In this document: positions 9,251 to 17,393 of the stretch, piece after piece
How the letters are laid out: the number at the start of each line of letters is the position of its first letter
How positions within the stretch are numbered: the stretch's first letter is position 1
From: Paenibacillus sp. GP183
GTDB taxonomy: Bacteria > Bacillota > Bacilli > Paenibacillales > NBRC-103111
Length of the DNA: 64,000 nt
Direction: 5' to 3'
Assembly (NCBI RefSeq): GCF_900104695.1
Contig: NZ_FNSW01000001.1
Location: 4,024,001-4,088,000 of the forward strand
Translations under genes and position numbers: made by a program
Notes under the pieces: model-generated
Told to the model about the DNA's origin: nothing
What the model saw: only the letters and a program-made list of their open reading frames with translations
Database searches by the model: none

Positions 9251-9913
9251 TTGATTTATATTATTATCAGGAAATTAGCTGACAACCATAGTCTTCCTTA
9301 TTTAATTAAAGAAGAAATTGTAAATAAGATCATGCAAGGCACGTTGAAAGCCGGAGATAAATTGACAGAAACAGAATACGCGGAGGAGTACGGTACGAGT
9401 AGAGGACCGATTCGGGACGCTTTCTCTTTGTTATTATCAGACGGTTTTGTGCAAAAGTTCCCCCGAAGAGGCACCGTAGTAAAAGGATACACGTTCGATG
9501 AAATTCGAGACCTTCTTGATATCAGGAATCTGCTTGAAATATTGGCTTTGGAAAAAATCATATCCAAGGATCTGCGAGCTTATCTGGATAAAATGAAGCT
9601 GCTAATTGCGGAAATGGAACGAAAACAAGATCAAACCAGTGAATATGCCAAACTAAACTATGAATTTCATTATCAGATTATTATTGCTTCGGAAAGCAGT
9701 GTCATCATCAATGCCTACGACAGATTAGGGGCTCCATTGCTTTCGATACAATCGTTTTCACTTTTGGATACCCAAAATATTAATAAATCGCTTGAGGAAC
9801 ATAAACAAATCGTTCATTACTTGGAAGAGGGAAATTTGGAAAAAGCCGAACATATACTAAGTTCTCATAATAAATATGTTTTCACGCGTATTGAGATGGC
9901 ATTATCTAAATGA
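9251..9913 (+). CDS. GntR-family transcriptional regulator with FCD domain
   Basis: About 220 residues. The N-terminal winged HTH of GntR type includes LKAGDKLTETEYAEEYGTSR and the recognition part GPIRDAF, and ends in PRRGTVV. The C-terminal all-helical FCD ligand domain (DIRNLLEILALEKI, then FHYQIIIAS) places it in the FadR/VanR branch, whose ligands are usually acids or amino-acid derivatives. The start is awkward: GGAGG directly abuts the TTG at 9251, so an unusual ATT start slightly inside is possible. It sits in the middle of the catabolic block and is its most likely local regulator. Confidence 0.88.
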   Translation: MIYIIIRKLADNHSLPYLIKEEIVNKIMQGTLKAGDKLTETEYAEEYGTSRGPIRDAFSLLLSDGFVQKFPRRGTVVKGYTFDEIRDLLDIRNLLEILALEKIISKDLRAYLDKMKLLIAEMERKQDQTSEYAKLNYEFHYQIIIASESSVIINAYDRLGAPLLSIQSFSLLDTQNINKSLEEHKQIVHYLEEGNLEKAEHILSSHNKYVFTRIEMALSK

Positions 9914-9957
9914 AGCAGTGCTGGTACGATACATCAAGATAATGAAAGGCGTAAGCA

Positions 9958-10866
9958 ATGAGTAATTACTGGAATGTTATGTTTGAAGTCGTATTACCGA
10001 TCTTGATGACTTGTGTATGCGGCATCTTGATTCAAAAATGGAAACCGATCGATATTCAGAGTCTTGCAACGTTGAGTCTATTTATCTTAGCTCCTAGTCT
10101 TGTTCTTATTTCACTCACAGAATCCAAACATAATGCAGCAGACTTAAAGGCAGTAGTCTTGTTTACATTATTGCATTCCGCGGCTTGCGGGATAGCAGCC
10201 TTGCTAACTTCTCGCATCTTTCGTTTTCGTGAAGAATCGAGAGCGTCAATCTCCTTGACCACAATTTTCGGCAATGCCAATAACTACGGACTGCCTATAC
10301 TTCTGCTTGCTTATGGGAATGTCGGTTTTTCACAAGGTCTCAATTACGTAATCATGCAAGTCATCCTGGTGAACACGTTAGGGCTCTATATCGCTTCAAG
10401 AGCGAAAGTAAGCGCAAAACATGCGATTAGACAAATTGTAAAAACCCCGCTGCTTTACGCAGTAATCATAGGAATCATGCTATTTGTTGGCCATATTGCT
10501 ATTCCCAAGGGAATAGCAAATGGGTTACATCTAATGGGAAACGCATATGCGGCTGTTGTTATTTTGATTCTTGGTCTCCAGCTTCGCAATGTCAGCTTTA
10601 AGGGGATCAGAAGACCGGAGGTATGGGCTGCGGTAGGTTTAAGATTGGTGGCGGTACCTATTCTCGCTAAGCTTTGTATTGGATTATTAGGTATTAAGGG
10701 TCTTTTGGCCTCCATTTTATTCGTGCAATCGAGTATGCCGGCTGCAATTAATGCCTCCGTCTTGGTCATGAAATTCGGCGGGGATGAGGAGCTGGTTACT
10801 CTAACTGTGGCTATAACAACTATCGTCAGTTTTGTGACACTTCCTTATTATATTCATATTGGTTAG
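9958..10866 (+). CDS. AEC-family membrane transporter
   Basis: 302-residue protein with about ten hydrophobic helices arranged as two five-helix halves, typical of the auxin efflux carrier (AEC) family. Family marks are TIFGNANNYGLPILL in the fourth helix region and MPAAINASVLVMKFGGD near the C-terminus. Bacterial AEC proteins move malate, malonate or related organic acids (general knowledge). Here it may import or export an acid made or used by the neighbouring enzymes. The start is the ATG at 9958; the AAAGG nearby is only moderately placed. Confidence 0.85.
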   Translation: MSNYWNVMFEVVLPILMTCVCGILIQKWKPIDIQSLATLSLFILAPSLVLISLTESKHNAADLKAVVLFTLLHSAACGIAALLTSRIFRFREESRASISLTTIFGNANNYGLPILLLAYGNVGFSQGLNYVIMQVILVNTLGLYIASRAKVSAKHAIRQIVKTPLLYAVIIGIMLFVGHIAIPKGIANGLHLMGNAYAAVVILILGLQLRNVSFKGIRRPEVWAAVGLRLVAVPILAKLCIGLLGIKGLLASILFVQSSMPAAINASVLVMKFGGDEELVTLTVAITTIVSFVTLPYYIHIG

Positions 10867-10922
10867 TTATGCGAGACGAGATTTAGTTAATTACCTATAA
10901 GAAAAACGGGAGTGAGACAGCT

Positions 10923-11915
10923 TTGAAAAAAAGAAGTATTGGAACCGTATTGGCTACTGTGCCCTATACAGGCTGGCATTTGGAGAAATTGCGGACAGCG
11001 CTTGAGCCGTCTACATTCATCCATCTCGATCAAAATGATGAAGCAGGTATAGCCGAGGCGTTGAAAGAAGCCGATGTAGCGATACTAGCTGCCGATCTGG
11101 ACGAGCGCTTCATCCATGCGCCGCATTTGCGATGGGTCCACTGCGACCACTCGGGCTTAAACGCATCTGCGCGTTCTGAGATATTCGAGTTAGGCCTTAT
11201 GGTGACCGGTTCTGCCGGACGCTCAGCGCCGGTTCTTGCCGAGCATGTTTTTTACTTCACTTTATCGTTGATTTATGACTCGACAGGATTGCAAAATATG
11301 CAAAAAGCACATCAATGGGGAGGGCTTCCGGGTTATCAAAACCGCCGCGGGTTATACGGCAAGACGATGGGAATTATCGGTTTAGGATATACCGGCAAAG
11401 AGGTTGCCCTTAGAGCTAAAGCTTTCGGGATGCGTGTACTGGGATATCGCCACAGTGTAACCGAATTGCCTCCAGGTGTAGACTCGTTGTATTGTGCGGA
11501 GCGCGGAGATACGATCGACGATCTGCTGCGGGAAAGCGATGTGGTCGTGTTGTCAGTCCGATTGACCGACGATACGCATCATTTGATCGGGGATAGAGAA
11601 TTTGGTTTGATGAAGCCCAGCGCTTTCTTGATCAATATGGCGCGCGGTCCTGTTGTCGACGAAAATGCCTTGATTGCTGCTTTATATGAGAAAAGGATCG
11701 GCGGCGCCGGACTCGACACCTTTGACCAAGAACCATTGCCCTCCGACTCCAGGCTTTGGGATACGCCCAATTTGCTGATTACACCTCATGGTACGCCAGG
11801 GATGCCGGATATGGTTGCCCGATCGTTGGACATCATTTGCGAAAACGTGCGGCTGTACCGCGAAGGCGAACCTCTTCTTAACATGTTGACGCCAAAGGAT
11901 GTGTACACCAAATAA
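10923..11915 (+). CDS. D-isomer 2-hydroxyacid dehydrogenase family protein
   Basis: 330-residue NAD(P)-dependent oxidoreductase interconverting a 2-hydroxy acid and a 2-keto acid. Rossmann motif GIIGLGYTGKEVA (about residues 141-153); catalytic Arg in VLSVRLTDDTHH; the strand INMARGPVVDENALI; Glu in FDQEPLP; catalytic His in ITPHGTPG. Starts at TTG 10923 behind GGGAGTGAGACAG, and is followed 21 bases later by the isoaspartyl peptidase gene. The substrate is unknown. The context suggests reduction or oxidation of an acid derived from the imported compound. Confidence 0.88.
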   Translation: MKKRSIGTVLATVPYTGWHLEKLRTALEPSTFIHLDQNDEAGIAEALKEADVAILAADLDERFIHAPHLRWVHCDHSGLNASARSEIFELGLMVTGSAGRSAPVLAEHVFYFTLSLIYDSTGLQNMQKAHQWGGLPGYQNRRGLYGKTMGIIGLGYTGKEVALRAKAFGMRVLGYRHSVTELPPGVDSLYCAERGDTIDDLLRESDVVVLSVRLTDDTHHLIGDREFGLMKPSAFLINMARGPVVDENALIAALYEKRIGGAGLDTFDQEPLPSDSRLWDTPNLLITPHGTPGMPDMVARSLDIICENVRLYREGEPLLNMLTPKDVYTK

Positions 11916-11936
11916 CGTAGATAAGGAGGAGATCTC

Positions 11937-12851
11937 GTGTCGACAATCATTGTTCATGGAAGCGTGGAAACAAGCGAGGAAGCCCCGTTTATCGAAGGCT
12001 TAAAGAAAGGTGCTCTTAAAGGTTATGCTAAACTGACCGAAGGCCGTTTGAAGGCAATTGAAGCGGCTGTTAATGAGCTTGAAGACAATCCGCTTTTTAA
12101 TGCCGGACTGGGTTCCGTATTGAATAGAGACGGATTTGTGGAAGTAGACGGATCCATTATGGACGGAGAAACCGGGAAGTTTTCAGCAGTTGCTGCGATG
12201 CCACAAACAAGGTATGCCATTAGCGTCGCTTATCGTTTGCTGGAAGAATCCGATCCTGTTCTATTAGCCGGTTCGGGGGCAGCCTTATTTGCTCGGGAGA
12301 AAGGGATTCCATTAGATAATTGCATCAGCAGCGAGCAGCTTGAATCCTGGAAACTGGCACGCAGCATGTTGGATGAAGGGAAGAAGCTGGATTTCAGTTT
12401 ATATACCGGAATAAAGAAAGAGACCGATACAGTTGGCTGTATTATCTGCGACGATGATGGAAAGCTGGCTGCGGGCTCTTCTACCGGGGGTTCATTCATG
12501 AAACGGCCTGGAAGGGTGGGAGATACTCCTATCATCGGAGGCGGGATTTATTCATCCGATCAATCTGCAGTTGTTTGTACAGGTAAAGGTGAAGCCTTTA
12601 TTCAGACCTTAACGGCAAAATTTGTTGACGATCAGATCCGATTGGGCAAACATCCCCAGGATGTTGCCGAAGAGGCGATTAAACGAATGACGCGTTTAAC
12701 CGGTGAAACGGGCGGCTTGATTGTAGTTGATGCCTTGGAACGTATTGGAATCTCTCACAATTGCAATTCGTTTCCTGTAGTAGTTATAGTAAATGGAGAG
12801 GTTAAAAATATTATCAATAGCCGCATGATCAGTCAACCCGCTGTAAACTAA
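11937..12851 (+). CDS. Isoaspartyl peptidase / L-asparaginase family (T2) hydrolase
   Basis: 304-residue Ntn hydrolase that matures by self-cleavage before a nucleophilic Thr. The expected GTG start has a strong AAGGAGGAG. N-terminal motif FNAGLGSVLNRDG; the nucleophile is Thr165 in DTVGCII; downstream GSSTGG and GGGIYS supply oxyanion and substrate contacts. These enzymes cut isoaspartyl dipeptides, Asn side chains or N4-linked amides. The usual GDTVG-type cleavage context is changed here to ETDTVG. One of three amide-bond hydrolases in this block. Confidence 0.9.
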   Translation: MSTIIVHGSVETSEEAPFIEGLKKGALKGYAKLTEGRLKAIEAAVNELEDNPLFNAGLGSVLNRDGFVEVDGSIMDGETGKFSAVAAMPQTRYAISVAYRLLEESDPVLLAGSGAALFAREKGIPLDNCISSEQLESWKLARSMLDEGKKLDFSLYTGIKKETDTVGCIICDDDGKLAAGSSTGGSFMKRPGRVGDTPIIGGGIYSSDQSAVVCTGKGEAFIQTLTAKFVDDQIRLGKHPQDVAEEAIKRMTRLTGETGGLIVVDALERIGISHNCNSFPVVVIVNGEVKNIINSRMISQPAVN

Positions 12852-12875
12852 ATCAATCTGAGGAGATGGAATGAA

Positions 12876-13628
12876 ATGGCGAACATTGGAACAAAAATGA
12901 CAGGTAATCAGTATAATCAGGCTAAAATTGATAAGGTTATTTTCGGTGTGGGTGCATTCGAAAACCACGGATACCATATGCCGTTTGGCACAGATGCTTT
13001 AATTTCCAACGGATTGGCGGAAAGGATTGCGGATCGGGTCGACGGATTAATGGTTATTCCTCCTATTAATTACGGATTCAGCGCTCATTATAATAAATTA
13101 CCTTTTGTCGTAAGCCTGCAGCCTGAAACGATTACCAATGTCATTAAAGAAGTTCTTCAAGAGGTGATCCGCAATGGCATCAAAAAAATCATCATCATCA
13201 ACGGGCACGATGGAAATATCGCTCCGATCGAATTGGCTGCGCGTGCGGTAAAAGTTCAGCATCCGGACGTAGTCATCGCCAGTTTAAACGACTGGTGGGT
13301 AGCCGCCGGAAAAATGATTCCACCTGGAACCTTTGAAGTGTGGGACGGTTTGGGTCATGCAGGCGAAGGGGAAACTTCGATGGGGCTTGCCCTGTTTCCT
13401 GAGCTGATGCAGATGGAACATGCCAAAGGAGTTGTCCCCAAACTTCCGGAACATGTCGATATCAAATGGCGCTTTGAAGAATTGACGGATACCGGTGCCA
13501 GTGGGGATCCCAGTGTAGGAACAGTGAAAAAAGGAAAGCTGCTCGAAAAGGCTGTCATCGATGTCATGGTCAATTTCATTGCTGAGATGGATAAAAATGA
13601 TTGGAAATACGGTTTGGCCCTCAAGTAA
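12876..13628 (+). CDS. Creatininase-family amidohydrolase
   Basis: 250-residue metal-dependent amidohydrolase of the creatininase fold. Metal-binding blocks visible: GAFENHGYHMPFGTDAL (Glu, His, Asp), INGHDGN and GHAGEGETSM (His, Glu). The family includes creatinine and lactam hydrolases and ring-opening enzymes in several catabolic routes, so the exact substrate cannot be named. RBS GGAGATGGA before ATG 12876. It lies 24 bases after the asparaginase-like gene and 26 bases before the first SDR. Confidence 0.88.
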   Translation: MANIGTKMTGNQYNQAKIDKVIFGVGAFENHGYHMPFGTDALISNGLAERIADRVDGLMVIPPINYGFSAHYNKLPFVVSLQPETITNVIKEVLQEVIRNGIKKIIIINGHDGNIAPIELAARAVKVQHPDVVIASLNDWWVAAGKMIPPGTFEVWDGLGHAGEGETSMGLALFPELMQMEHAKGVVPKLPEHVDIKWRFEELTDTGASGDPSVGTVKKGKLLEKAVIDVMVNFIAEMDKNDWKYGLALK

Positions 13629-13654
13629 ACTTAATTAACGAGAGGATGACAACC

Positions 13655-14422
13655 TTGTTTAATTTAGAAGGAAAAGCGGTCATTGTAACGGGATCCGGGC
13701 GTGGAATCGGGAAGGGAATCGCTGAAATGTTAGCGTCATTGGGCGCAAAAGTAGCGATAAACGATATCGACGAACATCTTGCGCAAAAAACGGCTGATCA
13801 CATACGTTCACAAGGGCTCATAGCGATTGCTGCAGCCGGTGATGTTGCGCAGCAGGCCGACGTCAAGAAAGTGGTTGAGCAGACGGCAGAAGAATTTGGT
13901 CGTATCGATGTTCTGGTCAACAATGCAGGGATTATAGGGCTGAAACCGTTCCCCGAAATTACGTTGGCTGAATGGAATAGAATGTTTCATGTACACTTGA
14001 CTGGAAGCTTTCTTTTCTCACAAGAAGTTATCCCCTATATGAAAAGCAACGGCGGGGGAAGAATCATCAACATCGCATCTAACTGGGGACAGCGCGGGGA
14101 AGCCGGTTCCGTTCATTATTCAGCGGTTAAAGCAGGGATTATTGGATTTACAAAGGCGTTGGCGCGAGAATTGGCTCCAGATCGTATTCTGGTCAATGCT
14201 GTTGCTCCCGGCCCGATAGAGACCGATATGATCGAGGAAGAAGCCCGTCTTCTGGGCACGACTGCAGATCAAATCCGCGATAGTCTGGCAGCCAAAATTC
14301 CTTTGCAGCGGTTAGGAACGATACGGGATGTGGCCGTCAGCATCGCCTTTCTGGCAGGAGATACAGGCAATTTTTATTGCGGGCAAGTGATATCCCCTAA
14401 TGGGGGAGAAGTTATGATGTAA
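13655..14422 (+). CDS. Short-chain dehydrogenase/reductase (SDR), first of two
   Basis: Classical SDR of about 255 residues. Cofactor motif TGSGRGIGKG; NNAGI; catalytic Ser/Tyr/Lys in the usual order with YSAVKAG; C-terminal NGGE tail. TTG 13655 follows GAGAGG at a good distance; ATG 13646 sits on top of that site, and longer in-frame starts overlap the creatininase gene and are unlikely. Asp in INDID after the second strand suggests NAD(H) preference. Likely oxidises a hydroxyl group of a pathway intermediate. Confidence 0.9.
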   Translation: MFNLEGKAVIVTGSGRGIGKGIAEMLASLGAKVAINDIDEHLAQKTADHIRSQGLIAIAAAGDVAQQADVKKVVEQTAEEFGRIDVLVNNAGIIGLKPFPEITLAEWNRMFHVHLTGSFLFSQEVIPYMKSNGGGRIINIASNWGQRGEAGSVHYSAVKAGIIGFTKALARELAPDRILVNAVAPGPIETDMIEEEARLLGTTADQIRDSLAAKIPLQRLGTIRDVAVSIAFLAGDTGNFYCGQVISPNGGEVMM

Positions 14423-14447
14423 TTTGTTTGGGGAGGTGACCGCCAGC

Positions 14448-15230
14448 ATGGTCTTAAAAGAAAAGATTTCGATTATTACTGGCGCAGGCTCAGGGATAGG
14501 CCGGGCCTCCGCACTACTTTTTTCCAAACAAGGGGCAACAGTTGTCGTTGCCGATCTTAATGAACAAATGGGAATGGAAACCGTTGAGCTGATATCCGGG
14601 CAAAATGGGCAGGCGGTATTTCAACAAATAAACGTGGCGGATGCGTCCGACGTGAAACGATTAATGGATTTCACTCACAAGCAATACGGGAAAATCGATA
14701 TCCTGTTTAACAATGCAGGAATTGAGTATTTTACAACGATAGAAGACACGACCGAGGAAGAGTGGAGCCGCACCATCGATACGAATTTAAAAGGTGTTTT
14801 CTTAGGCTTGAAGTATGTGCTGCCGATTATGAGAAATCAGCGATACGGCAGTATTATCAATATGGCATCCGTGGCAGGTCTTGCCGCATGGCCGGGATTA
14901 GGCGTTTATTCGGCGGCCAAAGGGGGAGTTGTCCTTCTCAGCAAGGCGGCTGCGGCCGAGTACGGCAAATACGGGATTCGGGTAAACAGCTTATGCCCCG
15001 GTTCCATCCGGACGCCTCTTTTGGAGGAACAATTTTTTGGTAAAATGAAAGATCCGGCAGCAGCGGAATTACAGCTGCTTAGACACTATCCGCTCAATCG
15101 ATTGGGATCTCCCGAGGAAGTGGCTAATGCCGCCGTTTTCTTGGCCAGTGATTCCGCCTCTTTTGTAACGGGGCAAGCATTCGGTGTTGATGGAGGGTTG
15201 TCCTCCTTTGTCGGAGATCTGATTCAATAG
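14448..15230 (+). CDS. Short-chain dehydrogenase/reductase (SDR), second of two
   Basis: Classical SDR of 261 residues, distinct from the one just upstream. TGAGSGIGRA cofactor motif; Asp in VVADLNE favouring NAD(H); NNAGIEYF; catalytic YSAAKGG; LASDSASFVTGQ and GVDGG at the end. ATG 14448 is preceded by GGGGAGGTGA. Its stop is 10 bases before the threonine-synthase-like gene, so the genes are very probably co-transcribed. Confidence 0.9.
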   Translation: MVLKEKISIITGAGSGIGRASALLFSKQGATVVVADLNEQMGMETVELISGQNGQAVFQQINVADASDVKRLMDFTHKQYGKIDILFNNAGIEYFTTIEDTTEEEWSRTIDTNLKGVFLGLKYVLPIMRNQRYGSIINMASVAGLAAWPGLGVYSAAKGGVVLLSKAAAAEYGKYGIRVNSLCPGSIRTPLLEEQFFGKMKDPAAAELQLLRHYPLNRLGSPEEVANAAVFLASDSASFVTGQAFGVDGGLSSFVGDLIQ

Positions 15231-15240
15231 GAGGCGTCTC

Positions 15241-16350
15241 ATGAGATATATTTGTACGCAATGCCAAAAATTGTTTGTCCCCAATACTTCGCTATGGCGA
15301 TGCGAATGCGGCGGGCTGTTAGATCTTGAGCAGACTGAGATTAGTCTGGACCTGGAATTGATCAGGCAGAGGCCAAATTATATATGGCGGTATAGAGAGG
15401 CACTGCCCTTTTCGAAGCAATATGAAGGGTGGAGCGGCGTTACAATGGGCGAAGGCGGTACGCCGATTGTGCCTTTATCCTCTCAGCAATCCAATATTTT
15501 ACTGAAAATGGATTACATGATGCCTACCCTATCTTTTAAAGACCGGGGGGCTGCGGTGCTCGTCGCCAAAGCGGTTGAGCTCGGCGTGAGACGGATGATT
15601 GCGGACAGCAGCGGAAATGCGGGAACGTCTATCGCGGCTTATGCGAACAGGGCGGGCATCGATTGCGATATTTATGTACCGGAAAATACGTCAAGCAAAA
15701 AAATCAAGCAGATTCGCATGCACGGAGCGAACGTCCATGTGATACCGGGAAGCCGGGAAAATACGGCACAAGCGGCCATAGATGCTGTGCAGCAAAACGA
15801 AGCTTTTTATGCCAGCCATGTATATAACCCGTTTTTTTATCAGGGAACAAAAACGTATGCTTACGAAATATGGGAGCAGTTGGGGGAGCCGGACGTACTG
15901 ATTGTGCCGGTCGGAAACGGAACTTTGCTGCTAGGGGCTTATTATGGGTTTAAGGATTTGCTCAGATTGGGTTTGATCCGTAAACTGCCTAAGCTTGTAG
16001 CCATACAAGCTGAAAGATGCGCGCCGATTGCTGCGGCCTTCCAAGCCCAGCTCGAAACGGCTGTTCCGGTTGTGAACTCTGGAACGGCTGCTGAGGGGAT
16101 AGCCATTGCCGATCCGCCGAGAAGCAGGCAGATTCTCGCCGCAATCCGCGAAACCGGCGGTGTTGTTGTAACGGTGCCTGAGACTATGATCGGCGAGGCT
16201 AGAGAGGCTTTGGCCCGGTATGGTTTTTACGTTGAGCCGACGACGGCTGCCAATTATGCCGGCTATTTGGAATATGCCAAGCATTTTGGGCCAGTGGGTG
16301 AGGAAAAAATTGTGATTCCTCTTTGCGGAGCGGGATTAAAAGCAGACTAA
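15241..16350 (+). CDS. Threonine-synthase-like PLP-dependent enzyme
   Basis: 369-residue fold-type II PLP enzyme. The N-terminus has a rubredoxin-like zinc ribbon (Cys5, Cys8, Cys21, Cys23) seen in some threonine synthases. The PLP lysine lies in LSFKDRGA; the phosphate-binding and substrate loop is SSGNAGTS; VPVGNGTLLLG matches the glycine-rich cofactor loop. It could be a threonine synthase, a hydroxy-amino-acid dehydratase or a diaminopropionate-type lyase. Next to an ornithine-cyclodeaminase-like gene it resembles the eutB-eutC pairing of hydroxyectoine catabolism, although other eut genes are absent. RBS AGGAGG before ATG 15241. Confidence 0.82.
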   Translation: MRYICTQCQKLFVPNTSLWRCECGGLLDLEQTEISLDLELIRQRPNYIWRYREALPFSKQYEGWSGVTMGEGGTPIVPLSSQQSNILLKMDYMMPTLSFKDRGAAVLVAKAVELGVRRMIADSSGNAGTSIAAYANRAGIDCDIYVPENTSSKKIKQIRMHGANVHVIPGSRENTAQAAIDAVQQNEAFYASHVYNPFFYQGTKTYAYEIWEQLGEPDVLIVPVGNGTLLLGAYYGFKDLLRLGLIRKLPKLVAIQAERCAPIAAAFQAQLETAVPVVNSGTAAEGIAIADPPRSRQILAAIRETGGVVVTVPETMIGEAREALARYGFYVEPTTAANYAGYLEYAKHFGPVGEEKIVIPLCGAGLKAD

Positions 16351-16370
16351 TCTCAGAAAGAGGAACAATT

Positions 16371-17339
16371 ATGTCCGAGATGATGATTATTGGTGAAAAT
16401 GATGTCAAAAGCTTACTGACAATGAAAGAAGCCATTCAATTGGTAGAGAAAGCTTATTCGGAGCTTAACGATTCCAAAAGTATAATTTTTCCTGCTATTC
16501 GAGAAGAAATTCCAGCCCATAAAGGGATATTCGGTATTAAGTCATCTTATTTGAAGCAACAAAAATACATTGGATTAAAGGCCGGCGGTTTCTGGCCCGG
16601 CAATGCAGCTAAAGGTAAATTGAATCACCAATCCACCATGTTGTTGTTTAATGCGGAAAGCGGTGAGCCGGTATGTGCGGTAGGCGCCAATTATTTAACG
16701 GGAATACGAACGGGAGCCGCTGGGGCAGTTGCTGCCAAATATTTGGCGAAACCAGACAGTAAAGTTGTTGGTATCATTGGAACCGGCACACAATCAAGAA
16801 CACAGCTTGAAGGTTTGTTCACCCAATTCCCCATCGAAAAAATTGCTATTTACAGCAGGACAGAAGATGGAGCTGAAAGATTATCAAAGGAAATTATTGA
16901 AAGAGGTTTGGCGATAGATGTTTGCATATACACTCACCCTCAAGAAGTAACTGAACAAGCAGACATTATTGTGACCTCCACACCGTCGTTTTCACCGATA
17001 ATTAAAACATCTTGGGTAAAAAGTGGAACGCATATTAATGCAATAGGAAGCGATACAAAAGGAAAAAGAGAAATTGAAATAGATAAGAAGCCGGATAAAA
17101 TGGTATGTGATTTATGGGAGCAGTGTTCGATCATGGGTGAATTTCAACATGGGATTTCCCGTAATGAACTTTATGCAGAAATTGGAGAAATCGTAAACGG
17201 TAAAAAAATGGGTCGTGAAAATAATCATGAAATTACTTTGTTTGATTCGACAGGGTTATCTGTTCAAGATCTTGAAGCAGCTGTGTACGTATACGAAAAA
17301 GCCAGAAATTCCGGACTCGGTTCTCTGATACATTTTTAA
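16371..17339 (+). CDS. Ornithine cyclodeaminase / mu-crystallin family protein
   Basis: 322-residue NAD(P)-binding protein of the OCD/mu-crystallin family. Features: PAIREEIP and GLKAGGFWPGN in the substrate part; the conserved GIRTGAAGAVAAKYLA helix; Rossmann GIIGTGTQSRTQ; IVTSTPS and GTHINAIGSDT near the catalytic Asp region. Family members act as OCD, ketimine reductase, alanine dehydrogenase or EutC. ATG 16371 has AGAAAGAGG upstream; longer in-frame starts overlap the previous gene. It closes the co-directional block before a strong hairpin. Confidence 0.87.
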   Translation: MSEMMIIGENDVKSLLTMKEAIQLVEKAYSELNDSKSIIFPAIREEIPAHKGIFGIKSSYLKQQKYIGLKAGGFWPGNAAKGKLNHQSTMLLFNAESGEPVCAVGANYLTGIRTGAAGAVAAKYLAKPDSKVVGIIGTGTQSRTQLEGLFTQFPIEKIAIYSRTEDGAERLSKEIIERGLAIDVCIYTHPQEVTEQADIIVTSTPSFSPIIKTSWVKSGTHINAIGSDTKGKREIEIDKKPDKMVCDLWEQCSIMGEFQHGISRNELYAEIGEIVNGKKMGRENNHEITLFDSTGLSVQDLEAAVYVYEKARNSGLGSLIHF

Positions 17340-17343
17340 CGGC

Positions 17344-17375
17344 AGATGCCCCGCATCATCAACTGCGGGGCATCT
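17344..17375. terminator. Hairpin between convergent operons
   Basis: 12-base perfect stem (AGATGCCCCGCA and its complement) with an 8-base loop, between the stop codons of the OCD-like gene and the leftward ABC operon. T-runs are weak on both sides, but position and stem strength support a shared terminator. Confidence 0.7.
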
Positions 17376-17393
17376 GAATATACAGATGAAAGC

